This document shows positions 1-10,441 of a DNA stretch of 64,000 nt, piece by piece (the stretch's first letter is position 1; the number at the start of each line of letters is the position of its first letter). Both the position numbers and the translations under genes were made by a program. The notes below the pieces were generated by a model. That model saw nothing but the letters and a program-made list of their open reading frames with translations. It had not been told where the DNA came from and did no database searches. The stretch is from Lentzea guizhouensis (GTDB taxonomy: Bacteria; Actinomycetota; Actinomycetes; Mycobacteriales; Pseudonocardiaceae), in NCBI RefSeq assembly GCF_001701025.1, contig NZ_CP016793.1, forward strand, positions 7,626,001 through 7,690,000. The letters run 5' to 3'.

Positions 1-400
1 TTCGACGCGGGCGAGTACGACCGCGAGATCGAGCGGGCCATGAGCCGGCGCGACTGGGAATGGCCGGCCAGAACCGCGTCGAGGCTGCTGACCAGCGAGT
101 TCGAGGCCGATCCCGACCTGTGGCTGCGCTGGGACTGCCGGCCCGACGGGTGCGCGGCCTGGCTCGCGGAGTTCGACACCGTGCGCGTGACGTTCTTCCA
201 CCCGTCCGGCCGGCGATCCGTGGGTGCAGTTCGGGCTGGTGCTCGACATGGGGGAGCGGGACCCGGCCGCGGTGGTGGCCGAGTTCCTGGACCAGCTGCG
301 CCACACCGACCCGAAGGCGCACGCCGACCTGATCGGCGGCACCGCGAACGGCGCGGAGCAGCTCGGTCTCGTCCCCCGTCCCCCGACCCGCTGGCGGTAG
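1..400 (+). pseudogene. C-terminal part of a hypothetical protein, frame-broken
   Basis: The window opens inside this gene. Frame 1 reads FDAGEYDREIERAMSRRD and continues through a well-formed acidic segment to about base 210. There the coding signal moves to frame 2, reading DPWVQFGLVLDMGERD and ending at TAG 398-400. Codon position bias fits both halves, so this is one gene with a one-base shift near 205-212, from either a sequencing error or a real mutation. I do not recognise the family and see no catalytic motif. The stop lies two bases before the GTG of the following epoxide hydrolase, so the two were probably co-transcribed. Confidence 0.55.
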
Positions 401-402
401 CA

Positions 403-3144
<2,742 letters not shown>

Positions 3145-3218
3145 GGGTTCTCACCTCCTCGGGCGGCGTCACGGACCGGTGCACCGTACAAGTTCGATCT
3201 TCGCGGCGTCCAACCGTT

Positions 3219-3259
3219 ATCCTGGCCGCCGATAATGTTCACTTATCGGCGGCCAGGAT
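3219..3259. repeat. Perfect 17-bp palindrome with dif-like arms
   Basis: Arms 3219-3235 and 3243-3259 are exact reverse complements, with a 7-base centre TGTTCAC. The inner 9 bases of each arm (CGCCGATAA) are identical to the left arm end of the dif site at 35580. It lies in the AT-richer divergent space between the rox-like and coiled-coil genes, so it could be a repressor operator. The other reading is a Xer-type recombination site built of two left arms. Confidence 0.6.
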
Positions 3260-3330
3260 CTTCGCGCCCAATTGAGTAGCGTTGCGTTTAATAACGTAAC
3301 TTCACACGTAATTCTGCTACGATATCGTCC

Positions 3331-4571
3331 GTGGAGACGAGCTGTAACTTCCCGGGCTGCGAGCGCCCTGTTTTCCGAGGCGGCGGGCCCGGCAGGCCCT
3401 CGGAGTACTGCGACCTGCCCGAGCACACGCGCTGGCGGGCCTGGCGGGAACGGCAACGTCTCCAGGAGGCAGCCGAGCAGGGGGCCGAGCAGAACCTGGG
3501 GGTCGTCACCGTGACGAATCTGCCGAGGGTCTCCGGTACCGCCAAGATCAGGGCCGAAGAGCTCCTCGACCGCTTCCGGGTGCTCTCCGAACAGATGACC
3601 CAGACGCTCGGCCGGGCGGTCGGTGAGCTCAACGCGATGGCCGACCCGAGCGTCGCCGAGAACCAGATCCAGGCCGCCGAAGCCGAAGCCGCCCGTCGTG
3701 TCGCCGAGGCCCAGGCCGACCTCGCGGCCGCCGAGCGCCGCCGGCACGAGGCGGAGCAGGCCCGCAAGGCTGCCGAGGAGACGACCGAGCAGGCCGTGCG
3801 GGCGGCGGAGGAAGCCGACGAGGCCGCGGACCGGGCGTTCACCGAACGGGACGAGGCACGCTCGGACGCGCAGGCGGCGAAGGACCGGGCCGAGGCGGAG
3901 ATCGTCGAGGTCAGGGTGCAGGCGGCGGCCGTGGTCGAGGAGATCAGGGCCGAGGCCGACGAGAAGGTGCGCCAGGCGGTCGAGGCCGCGGAGCAGGCGC
4001 GGGCGGACGCGGTGAAGCACGCCGAGCAGGCCCGGCGACAGGCGGCCAAGGAGATCGAGCAGGTCCGTGCCGAAGCCCAGGCGCAGGTGGACCAGGCGCA
4101 GGCCGGGGCACGGGCGGCGGTCGAGGCCGCCCGCGGGGAGGCCCAGGCGCGGGTGGACCAGGTCCAGGCGGAGGCGCAGGCTGCCGTCGAGGACGCCCAG
4201 GCCGCTTCCTCAGCTGCGGTTGAGGCCGCTGACCAGGCATGTTCCGATGCCACGGCCCAGGTGGAGCAGGCCAGGCAGGCCGCCGCGGACACCGTCAGCC
4301 GGGCCGCGATGGCCCGTGACCAGGCCGTGGTGCGGGCCGAACGCGCCGAGCAGGCGGCCGCCGACGCGCGCGGAGCTGGAACGGACGCGGGATGAGTTCG
4401 GTGAACGGCTCGCGCAGGTCCGGGCGGAAGGGCCGAGCAGGTCGCGGCGTGCGGCAGGCGCTGGCGGCGGTGGAGGACGCCCGTGCGCAGACGCTGGCCC
4501 GTGCCGAACGCGCCGAGCGTCAGCTGGACGAGGTGGCGGCGGAGCTGCGGTCGCTGCGCGCGGCCAGGTAG
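3331..4571 (+). pseudogene. Zinc-finger coiled-coil protein, frame-broken near the C-terminus
   Basis: The protein starts with a small cysteine/histidine cluster (C-x4-C, then YCDLPEH within the first 35 residues, followed by TRWRAWRERQR). That pattern is seen in actinobacterial DNA-binding or plasmid-type proteins. From about residue 90 it is an alanine/glutamate/arginine-rich coiled coil, like KfrA or SMC-type rods. Frame 1 stops at 4395, but coding continues as AELERTRDEFGERLAQVRAE in frame 2 and as RQALAAVEDARAQTLARAERAE in frame 3, ending at TAG 4569-4571. Two one-base shifts near 4370 and 4430 explain this. The GTG at 3331 follows an AT-rich region. The role is unknown; DNA binding is an inference. 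The gene converges with the caspase relic, 3 bases apart. Confidence 0.65.
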
Positions 4572-4574
4572 CGC

Positions 4575-5402
4575 TCACTCAGGCTGGTCGCGGCGCTGGG
4601 CCTGCAGCGTGATCAGGTTCTTGCGGGCTTCGTCCGAACCCGCCTCCGCGGCCTGCGTTCGGCCTTGTCGAGGTCACCGGACCGCCACAGGGCCAGACGA
4701 GCCTGGTCATCGCCGCGACGTCGCCGTCCTCGGCGTGCTTGCGCGACATGAGGGCGGCGAGGCTGCGTTGACCGGTCGCCGACAGCAGCTGTTCCCACTC
4801 CGGTGCCGCGACCGGGTTTCCCGCTTCGGCCGCCGCGCGGTACTTGGTCAGTGCCGCGTCGGTTTCGCCGGCTCGGCGCAGCCGCCTGGCTTCGGTGAGC
4901 AGCGCGGTGCCGACCGGGTCGACGCGTCCGGCGTTGCGGGCCAGCGCGAGCTTGCTGATCGTGCGGGTGTTGCGCTGCTCGGGCAGCGGCAGGCCCCGGC
5001 TGCGCAGCGCGGTGACGAGGTGCTCGTGCACGGCTTGCAGGGTGAGGAACTCCTCGCCGGTGGCGGTGCCGCGGTGCAGCAGGCTGGCGAACGGGATGCT
5101 GTTCCAGGCGACGAGGTCCCGGTCGTTGCTGGTGCCGGGCAGGGTCAGGTGCAGCTGCGCGTCACCGTCGAGGACCCCGTTTCGGCGGCGGCACGCACCA
5201 GCTCGGGGCCGATCTCCGCGGTGCTCTCCCGGTCCACGAGGCTCAGCACCGACCTCAGCCCGGTGATCGCCGGCGTGCGCAGCGCGGTGGCCAGGTCGTC
5301 GACGTTGTGGCGGACAGCGGCGAGGTCCAGTAGCTCCGGATCGCGGTACTTGCTCGTGCCCAGCAACACGGCGCGGGACCGGCCCGGGTCGGGGAGCCGC
5401 AC
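4575..5402 (-). pseudogene. Decayed caspase-like (peptidase C14) gene with Sel1-type tail
   Basis: The first 75 residues (RSRAVLLGTSKYRDPELLDL, then AVRHNVDDLATAL) are the opening of an actinobacterial caspase-like domain. The reading then breaks at about 5170 and resumes as GVLDGDAQLHLTLPGTSND, the part that normally follows the catalytic histidine motif. The histidine segment itself is gone. After AWNSIPF the text jumps to SLLHRGTATGEEFLTL, skipping the usual region with the catalytic cysteine (DCC-type motif). Two more shifts near 4690 and 4650 interrupt a Sel1-like tail that ends RRDQPE at TGA 4575-4577. GTG 5402 directly abuts the stop of the upstream Sel1 gene, so they formed an operon. 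It is almost certainly inactive as a protease. Confidence 0.65.
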
Positions 5403-6695
5403 TCAGTTCTCCACGTCCAGGACCGCCCACAGATGCTCCAGCGCCAGCGGAACCCCGGCGTCGACGGCGCGCCGGCACCACAGCTCGCCGGTGTCGACGT
5501 CGCCGTTCATCGCCAGCGTGAGGCCGAGCATCTCCATGGACGGGCCGTTGCCCGCCTGCGCGCCCTGCTGCCACCACCACAACGCCTGCTGCGTGTCGCC
5601 CCGGTCGTCGGCCAGCTTCCCGGCCATGAACATGCCGTGCACGTCCCCGGCCTCGGCGGCCGTCACCAGCCACCGCTCGGCCTCCTGGTGGGCACCGCAC
5701 TGCCACCACTGCATCCCGACCTTGACCATGGCGAGCACGTCGCCGGCCTCCGCGGCCTGCTGGTACCACCGGTTGGCTTCCTCCTGGGCACCCCGCGCCT
5801 CCAGGAGGTGGGCGATGCGGGTCATCGCACCGGACACACCGGCCTCGGCCGCGCCGTGGTACCACTGCTCGGCTTCCTCGACATCACCGCGTTCCTCCAG
5901 CAACCGCCCCAGGAGCTCCATCGCGTACGGGGCGTCGGGCACCTGGCGGAACCACAGTTCGGCGGCATGGTCGTCGCCTGCTTCGAGCAGCAGGGTGCCC
6001 AGCAGCAGGGTCGCCTGGGGGTGGCCGCTCTCAGCGGCGACGCGGTACCAGTGCTGGGCCAGGGCGAGCTCGCCGCGGGCGTGCAACGCGGCGGCGAGGT
6101 GGTAGGCGGGTGCCGGGTAGCCGGTGGCCTCGGCGGCCACCTGGTACCAGTGCTCGCTCTCGGCGTGCTCACCCCGGTCGTGCAGCACCATGCCCAGCCG
6201 GACGAGCACAGTCGACAGCAGCGGCGGCAGGTCCGGGTCGGACCCGGCACCGGAGATGACCAGCGCCGCCTCGCGCAGCCAGTGCTCGGCCTCGGCCGGG
6301 TCGCCCTGCTGCTGGGCGATGCGGGCGAGCTCGTTCATGGCGCTGGCCTGCGACAACGCGGTCACGGCCGCGTCGGCGGCACCGCCGTACCAGGCTCGGG
6401 CACCCTCCAGGTCGCCCTGGCCCTCGATCAACGCGCCAAGGCGGAGCACGCTGAACGAGTCGCCGAGAGCGGCGCCGTGCTCGTAGCACTCGTAGGCACC
6501 GGGCAGGTCGCCGCGTTCCTCGAGCACCGCTCCCACGCCACCCCAGGCGGGCACGTGGCCGGCCTCCGCGGCGGACCGGTACCAGTGCTCGGCCTCGGCG
6601 AGCTCACCGCGCTGCTGCAGGTGGCCGCTGAGCCAGAACATCCCGGCCGGATCACCGGCTTCCGCGGCCACACGGCATTCCGCTTCGGTTTCCAC
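5403..6695 (-). CDS. Sel1-like (TPR-type) repeat protein
   Basis: A 430-residue protein built of about eleven helical repeats of 35-37 residues, each with a core like AEHWYRSAAEAGH, which is the Sel1 pattern. No signal peptide or membrane segment is visible and no other domain is attached. Sel1 arrays act as protein-binding scaffolds. It ends at TGA 5403-5405, followed without a gap by the GTG of the caspase-like relic, which carries the same repeat type. The two probably worked together, perhaps as effector and partner. GTG 6695 is the first start of the repeat frame. Partner and pathway are unknown. Confidence 0.8.
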   Translation of the reverse strand: METEAECRVAAEAGDPAGMFWLSGHLQQRGELAEAEHWYRSAAEAGHVPAWGGVGAVLEERGDLPGAYECYEHGAALGDSFSVLRLGALIEGQGDLEGARAWYGGAADAAVTALSQASAMNELARIAQQQGDPAEAEHWLREAALVISGAGSDPDLPPLLSTVLVRLGMVLHDRGEHAESEHWYQVAAEATGYPAPAYHLAAALHARGELALAQHWYRVAAESGHPQATLLLGTLLLEAGDDHAAELWFRQVPDAPYAMELLGRLLEERGDVEEAEQWYHGAAEAGVSGAMTRIAHLLEARGAQEEANRWYQQAAEAGDVLAMVKVGMQWWQCGAHQEAERWLVTAAEAGDVHGMFMAGKLADDRGDTQQALWWWQQGAQAGNGPSMEMLGLTLAMNGDVDTGELWCRRAVDAGVPLALEHLWAVLDVEN

Positions 6696-6781
6696 GTTCC
6701 CCCGTTCGCCACGTCACATTGTTCTGCGCGCACGGTGACCACGCGAGGAATGGCATTGATTTGGCCCGTATCCTGATCGCG

Positions 6782-7567
6782 ATGGACGAGCTCAAGGGGG
6801 ACTGCGCCAACTGTTTCGGGTTGTGCTGCGTGGCGTTGCCGTTCGCCAGGTCCGCGGACTTCGCGGCGACCAAGGACGCGGGCACGCCGTGCCGGAACCT
6901 GCTGGCTGACCACCGCTGCGGGATCCACTCGAAGCTGCGCCAGTCCGGCTACTCCGGCTGCACCGTCTACGACTGCTTCGGCGCGGGTCAGCGGGTGTCG
7001 CAGACGGTGTTCGGCGGCACCGACTGGCGGGTGGCGCAACGGCAGAAGATGTTCGACGTCTTCCCCGTCGTGCGACAGCTGCACGAACTGCTCTTCTACC
7101 TCGCCGAAGCCCAGCGGCTCGACCCGCACGACGACCTGCAGGCCTCCTACGACGAGGTCGACCGGCTCGCGTCGGCCGATCCGGACACCATTCTCGCGCT
7201 GGACGTGGCGGAGATCCGCGCGAAGGTGAACGTGCTGCTGGCGCGCACGAGTGAGCGGCTGCGGTCAAGCGCGAAGTCCTACCGGGGCGCCGACCTGATC
7301 GGTGCCCGGCTGCGCAACAAGAAGCTGGTCGACGCGGACCTGCGGGGCGCGTACCTCATCGGGGCGGACCTCACGGGTGCCGATCTGAGCGGCGCCGACG
7401 TGATCGGGGCCGACCTGCGGGGTGCCGACGTGTCGGGCGCGGACCTGAGCACGTGCCTGTTCCTGACGCAGCCGCAGATCAACTCGGCGCGGGGGAACGC
7501 GAGGACGAAGCTGCCGGCGGCGCTCACCCGGCCCGCGCACTGGTCCCAGCCCGCCAAGCGCCGCTGA
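6782..7567 (+). CDS. Pentapeptide-repeat protein with cysteine-rich N-terminus
   Basis: A 261-residue protein in two parts. The first 70 residues hold eight cysteines (DCANCFGLCC, PCRNLL, HRCGIHS, GCTVYDC), suggesting a metal or iron-sulphur site. A helical middle follows, then about ten pentapeptide units of the ADLxG type (residues 160-225), which fold as a right-handed beta helix. ATG 6782 is chosen because the cysteine motif starts directly after it; the frame is open further upstream but has no conserved text. It is divergent from the Sel1 gene, with only 86 bases between. Some pentapeptide proteins mimic DNA and protect gyrase, but that role cannot be assigned here. Confidence 0.8.
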   Translation: MDELKGDCANCFGLCCVALPFARSADFAATKDAGTPCRNLLADHRCGIHSKLRQSGYSGCTVYDCFGAGQRVSQTVFGGTDWRVAQRQKMFDVFPVVRQLHELLFYLAEAQRLDPHDDLQASYDEVDRLASADPDTILALDVAEIRAKVNVLLARTSERLRSSAKSYRGADLIGARLRNKKLVDADLRGAYLIGADLTGADLSGADVIGADLRGADVSGADLSTCLFLTQPQINSARGNARTKLPAALTRPAHWSQPAKRR

Positions 7568-7577
7568 AAGCTCCGCC

Positions 7578-7709
7578 GACGAGCGGCTGACCGCGTTGGT
7601 GGAGGGGCTGAGCGAGCGGTGGCACAGCGGTCGATCAGTGTGGGAACGGGCGCGTGAGCTGGTGCTGGGAGCGCTTGAGCGGGAGCTCGGTCCGGTTCGC
7701 GCGGACTGA
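7578..7709 (+). pseudogene. Possible coding remnant in an intergenic gap
   Basis: The frame reads ADERLTALVEGLSERWHSG, then RSVWERARELVLGALERE, ending at TGA 7707-7709. The text is amphipathic and codon use is typical of real genes, but there is no ATG and no ribosome site. A GTG at 7599 could start a 36-residue peptide. It may be the end of a lost gene. The rest of the 7568-7820 gap holds only the likely promoter region of the hydrolase gene. Confidence 0.25.
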
Positions 7710-7820
7710 GGACGAAGGTGGTGACGGCCGTGTGTGCGTTGTCGGCTCGGTTGATCGATTAGTGAGAAGCTGCTCTCGAAAGCGGTCTGAAATCGTTCGG
7801 CCGCCAGGTAATGTCACGCC

Positions 7821-8585
7821 ATGCGCGCCGTCGAGATCAGACCTGGGGTCAACATCCGGTGGGTCGAGGTTCCTGGCGCCTCGCCAGCCCGCGTCTACCT
7901 GCACGGTCTCGGTGCGTCGTCGGCGCCCTACTACGCCGAGGCCGTCGCGCACCCGCTGCTGGCCGGCCGCCGCAGCCTGATGCTCGACCTGCTCGGTTTC
8001 GGCATCAGCGACCGCCCCGCCGGGTTCGCCTACTCGCTGGAGGGTCACGCCGACGCGCTCGCGGTCGCGCTGGCGAAGATCGGCCTGCGGCGCAGTGAGA
8101 TCGTCGGGCACAGCATGGGTGGCGCCGTCGCGATCGTGCTGGCCGCGCGGCACCCGGAGATGGTGCGTTCGCTCGTGCTCGTCGACCCCAACCTCGACCC
8201 GCTCGAGCCCTACCTGGGTGCGCTGGGCAGCCGGGGCATCGCCGCCTACGACGAGGCCGAGTTCCTGTCGTCCGGCTACGAGCAGGTGCTGCGCGACGCC
8301 GGGCCCGAGTGGGCGGCGACGATGCGGCTGGCCGGCCGGGAGGCGTTGTACCGCAGTGCGGTCGGGCTGGTGCGGGGCACGCACCCGACGATGCGGAAGT
8401 TGTTGCTGGAGCTGGAGGTCCCCTGCGTGCTGCTGCACCCGGCGGACAGTCCTCCCGCCGGCGTGCGGGAGCTGACGCAGGCCGGGGTGCAGCTGGTGCC
8501 GGTGCCCGACACCGGGCACAACATCATGATCGACAACGTGGACGGGTTCGCGCGGGCGGTGTCCCAGCAGCGTCTGCTGGTCTAG
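7821..8585 (+). CDS. Alpha/beta-fold hydrolase
   Basis: A 254-residue serine hydrolase of the alpha/beta fold. It shows the oxyanion-side motif LHGLGASS near residue 32, the nucleophile elbow GHSMGG near residue 97, an aspartate in the LHPADSPP region and the catalytic histidine in DTGHNIM near residue 234. Length is normal for the family. ATG 7821 starts the conserved text. The stop overlaps that of the convergent TetR gene by 4 bases. It could be an esterase, lactonase or small-molecule hydrolase; the substrate is not evident. Confidence 0.85.
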   Translation: MRAVEIRPGVNIRWVEVPGASPARVYLHGLGASSAPYYAEAVAHPLLAGRRSLMLDLLGFGISDRPAGFAYSLEGHADALAVALAKIGLRRSEIVGHSMGGAVAIVLAARHPEMVRSLVLVDPNLDPLEPYLGALGSRGIAAYDEAEFLSSGYEQVLRDAGPEWAATMRLAGREALYRSAVGLVRGTHPTMRKLLLELEVPCVLLHPADSPPAGVRELTQAGVQLVPVPDTGHNIMIDNVDGFARAVSQQRLLV

Positions 8586-9124
8586 TTCTCGTTCAGGGCC
8601 AGGGCGTCCAGCGCGGCGGTGACGGTCACGGCGCGCAGCTCGTCGACCGGGGTGTCGGGGAACTGGATGGTGCAGTCCTGCAGGCCGCCGATGGCGAGCG
8701 TGGCACGGATCTGCTGCTCCAGCGTGGGGTCCGGCCCGAAGATCAGCGTGGCGACCTCGGCGCGCCAGCTGAGCACGGTGTCGATGAGGCCCAGTTCGGC
8801 CAGCGTGGTCATCTCGGTGAGCAGGAGCAGCACGTCGGCGCGGTGGCGGTGCTGGAAGTCGAAGAACCCCTCGAGCAGCTCCCGCGGTGCGACGCCCTCG
8901 CGCCGGGCGATGTCCCGCAGGAAGCGCTGACCGTCCGACAGCAGCGGCTCGACGATGCTGCGCACCAGCTCCTCGCGTGAGGAGAAGTGGTAGTACAGCG
9001 CGGGTTTGGTGATGCCGAGGCGGTCGGCGATCTCCTGCAGGCTGGTCTGCTGCACACCCTTGGCCGCGAAGAGCTCGCGGGCGGCGGTGAGGATGCGCTT
9101 CTTGGTGTCGGACGGGCGAGCCAC
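8582..9124 (-). CDS. TetR/AcrR-family transcriptional repressor
   Basis: A 180-residue regulator. The N-terminal helix-turn-helix (residues 8-55) reads KRILTAARELFAAKGVQQ, then SLQEIADRLGITKPALYYHF, a textbook TetR DNA-binding domain. The rest is the variable ligand-binding helical domain. The gene is divergent from a flavin monooxygenase gene 90 bases away. The space between holds two oppositely oriented copies of a 16-bp operator-like sequence, so this repressor very likely controls both itself and the monooxygenase, released by the monooxygenase substrate or a related compound. Confidence 0.9.
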   Translation of the reverse strand: MARPSDTKKRILTAARELFAAKGVQQTSLQEIADRLGITKPALYYHFSSREELVRSIVEPLLSDGQRFLRDIARREGVAPRELLEGFFDFQHRHRADVLLLLTEMTTLAELGLIDTVLSWRAEVATLIFGPDPTLEQQIRATLAIGGLQDCTIQFPDTPVDELRAVTVTAALDALALNEN

Positions 9125-9141
9125 CCGGCGAGCATAACTTG

Positions 9142-9200
9142 CTTAACGGTCGGTAAGTGACGGTGGTAGCCTGGCGCCCAATAGCTTACCGACCGTTAAG
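9142..9200. promoter_or_regulatory. Paired TetR operators between tetR and monooxygenase genes
   Basis: CTTAACGGTCGGTAAG at 9142-9157 and its exact reverse complement CTTACCGACCGTTAAG at 9185-9200. Each copy is itself a near-palindrome (CTTA with CG and TAAG), the usual TetR dimer target. One copy sits 18 bases before each divergent start, so binding would block both genes. Confidence 0.8.
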
Positions 9201-9214
9201 TAAGGGGGGTTGAC

Positions 9215-10423
9215 GTGCGGGTTCTGGTTTCGGGGGCGAGCATCGCGGGTCCGGTGCTGGCGTACTGGCTCACGCGGTACGGGCACGAGGTGACGGTGGT
9301 GGAGCGGTCGCCGGTGCTGCGCAAGACCGGCGGGCACGCGGTGGACCTGTTCCAGCCGGCGATGGACATCTCCGAGCGGATGGGCGTGCTGGAGCGGGTC
9401 GAGGCGCTCAAGACCGGCACCGAGCGGTTGTCGTTCCTGCGGGAGGGCACCCGGCGGCCGATCAGCGCGGACGCCACGAAGATCTTCGCCGCGGCGTCGG
9501 ACCGGCACGTCGAGGTGATGCGCGACGACCTCAGCGAGATCTACTACGACGCCACCCGCGCTGACGTGGAGTACGTGTTCGGCGACTCGATCACCTCGGT
9601 GGACGCGGCCGACGGGCAGGTGACGTTCGAGGTGGGGGCGGCGAGGCGGTTCGACGTGGTGGCCGGGGCGGACGGGTTGCACTCGAACGTGCGGCGGCTG
9701 GTGTTCGGCGAGGTCGAGAAGGTGTTCACGGGCGCGTACCTGGCGGTGTTGTCGGTGCCGCGGGATCTCGGGGTGCCGGGAGCGATGACCGGGCACGTCG
9801 GACCGGGGCGCAGCGCGGTGCTCTACGGGGCGCGGCACCTGGACGACGCGCGGGCGGTGTTCCTGTTCCGCGGTCCCGAGCCGGCCTACCACCACCGGGA
9901 CGTGGTGCGGCAGAAGGAGTTGCTGCGGGAGGCGTTCACGGGCCTGCACCCGGAGGTGGACTCGTGGCTGTCGCACCTGGACGGTGGGCGGGCGTTCTAC
10001 TTCGACTCGATCACGCAGCTGCGGGAGGACAGGTGGTCGCGCGGCCGGGTGGCGCTGGTGGGTGACGCGGCCTACTGCCCCGGTCCGGCGATCGGCGGGA
10101 GCACGAGCCTGGCGGTGCTGGGCGCGTACGTGCTGGCCGGTGAGCTGGCGGGCGGTGACCACGAGGCGGGGTTCGCGCGGTACGAGCGCGAGATGCGCGA
10201 CATCGTGCACGCGAGCCGGGAGTTCGCGCTGGGGGTCGCGAAGACGCTGATCCCGCGGACGCGGCTGGGCGTGACGGCGTTGGTGCGCGGCATGCAGGTG
10301 GTGACGTCGTTGCCGATGGCGCTCATGCGGCCGCTGGCGAAGCTCAACTCGAAGGGCGTGCGGATGTACGACCGGGTGGTGCTGCGCGACTACGGGAGTC
10401 AGGACGCCGGGGTGACGTCCTGA
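9215..10423 (+). CDS. FAD-dependent monooxygenase
   Basis: A 402-residue flavoprotein of the FAD_binding_3 group. It opens with GASIAGPVLAYWLTRYG, a variant of the GxGxxG FAD-binding loop, followed by the glutamate strand VTVVER. The second FAD motif GDAAYCPGPAIGGSTSLAV is near residue 285. Such enzymes hydroxylate or inactivate aromatic and polyketide compounds, including tetracycline-type drugs. GTG 9215 follows a GGGGGG ribosome site. It is under the adjacent TetR operator pair. A strong stem-loop ends the gene. The substrate is unknown; detoxification is an inference from the TetR pairing. Confidence 0.87.
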   Translation: MRVLVSGASIAGPVLAYWLTRYGHEVTVVERSPVLRKTGGHAVDLFQPAMDISERMGVLERVEALKTGTERLSFLREGTRRPISADATKIFAAASDRHVEVMRDDLSEIYYDATRADVEYVFGDSITSVDAADGQVTFEVGAARRFDVVAGADGLHSNVRRLVFGEVEKVFTGAYLAVLSVPRDLGVPGAMTGHVGPGRSAVLYGARHLDDARAVFLFRGPEPAYHHRDVVRQKELLREAFTGLHPEVDSWLSHLDGGRAFYFDSITQLREDRWSRGRVALVGDAAYCPGPAIGGSTSLAVLGAYVLAGELAGGDHEAGFARYEREMRDIVHASREFALGVAKTLIPRTRLGVTALVRGMQVVTSLPMALMRPLAKLNSKGVRMYDRVVLRDYGSQDAGVTS

Positions 10424-10430
10424 CTCCCCT
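10396..10430. terminator. Bidirectional stem-loop terminator
   Basis: Perfect 13-bp stem: arm GGGAGTCAGGACG at 10396-10408 and its complement at 10418-10430, with a 9-base loop. It overlaps the last codons of the monooxygenase gene and lies 11 bases beyond the stop of the convergent carboxypeptidase gene, so it can serve both. There is no U tract, as is common in actinomycetes. Confidence 0.75.
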
Positions 10431-10441
10431 TCACGCGTGCG

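Noticed and set aside
40..402. A 524-residue epoxide hydrolase starting at base 40
   Set aside because: The first third mixes the end of the preceding gene with its out-of-frame continuation. The EHN domain begins at GTG 403.
3145..3330. Rifamycin-associated element upstream of the rox-like gene
   Set aside because: I looked for the known GC-rich inverted element and did not find it; only the dif-like palindrome is present.
4360..4571. Programmed frame shifting in the coiled-coil gene
   Set aside because: Two separate shifts occur with no slippery run followed by a pseudoknot, and similar shifts affect unrelated genes in the window.
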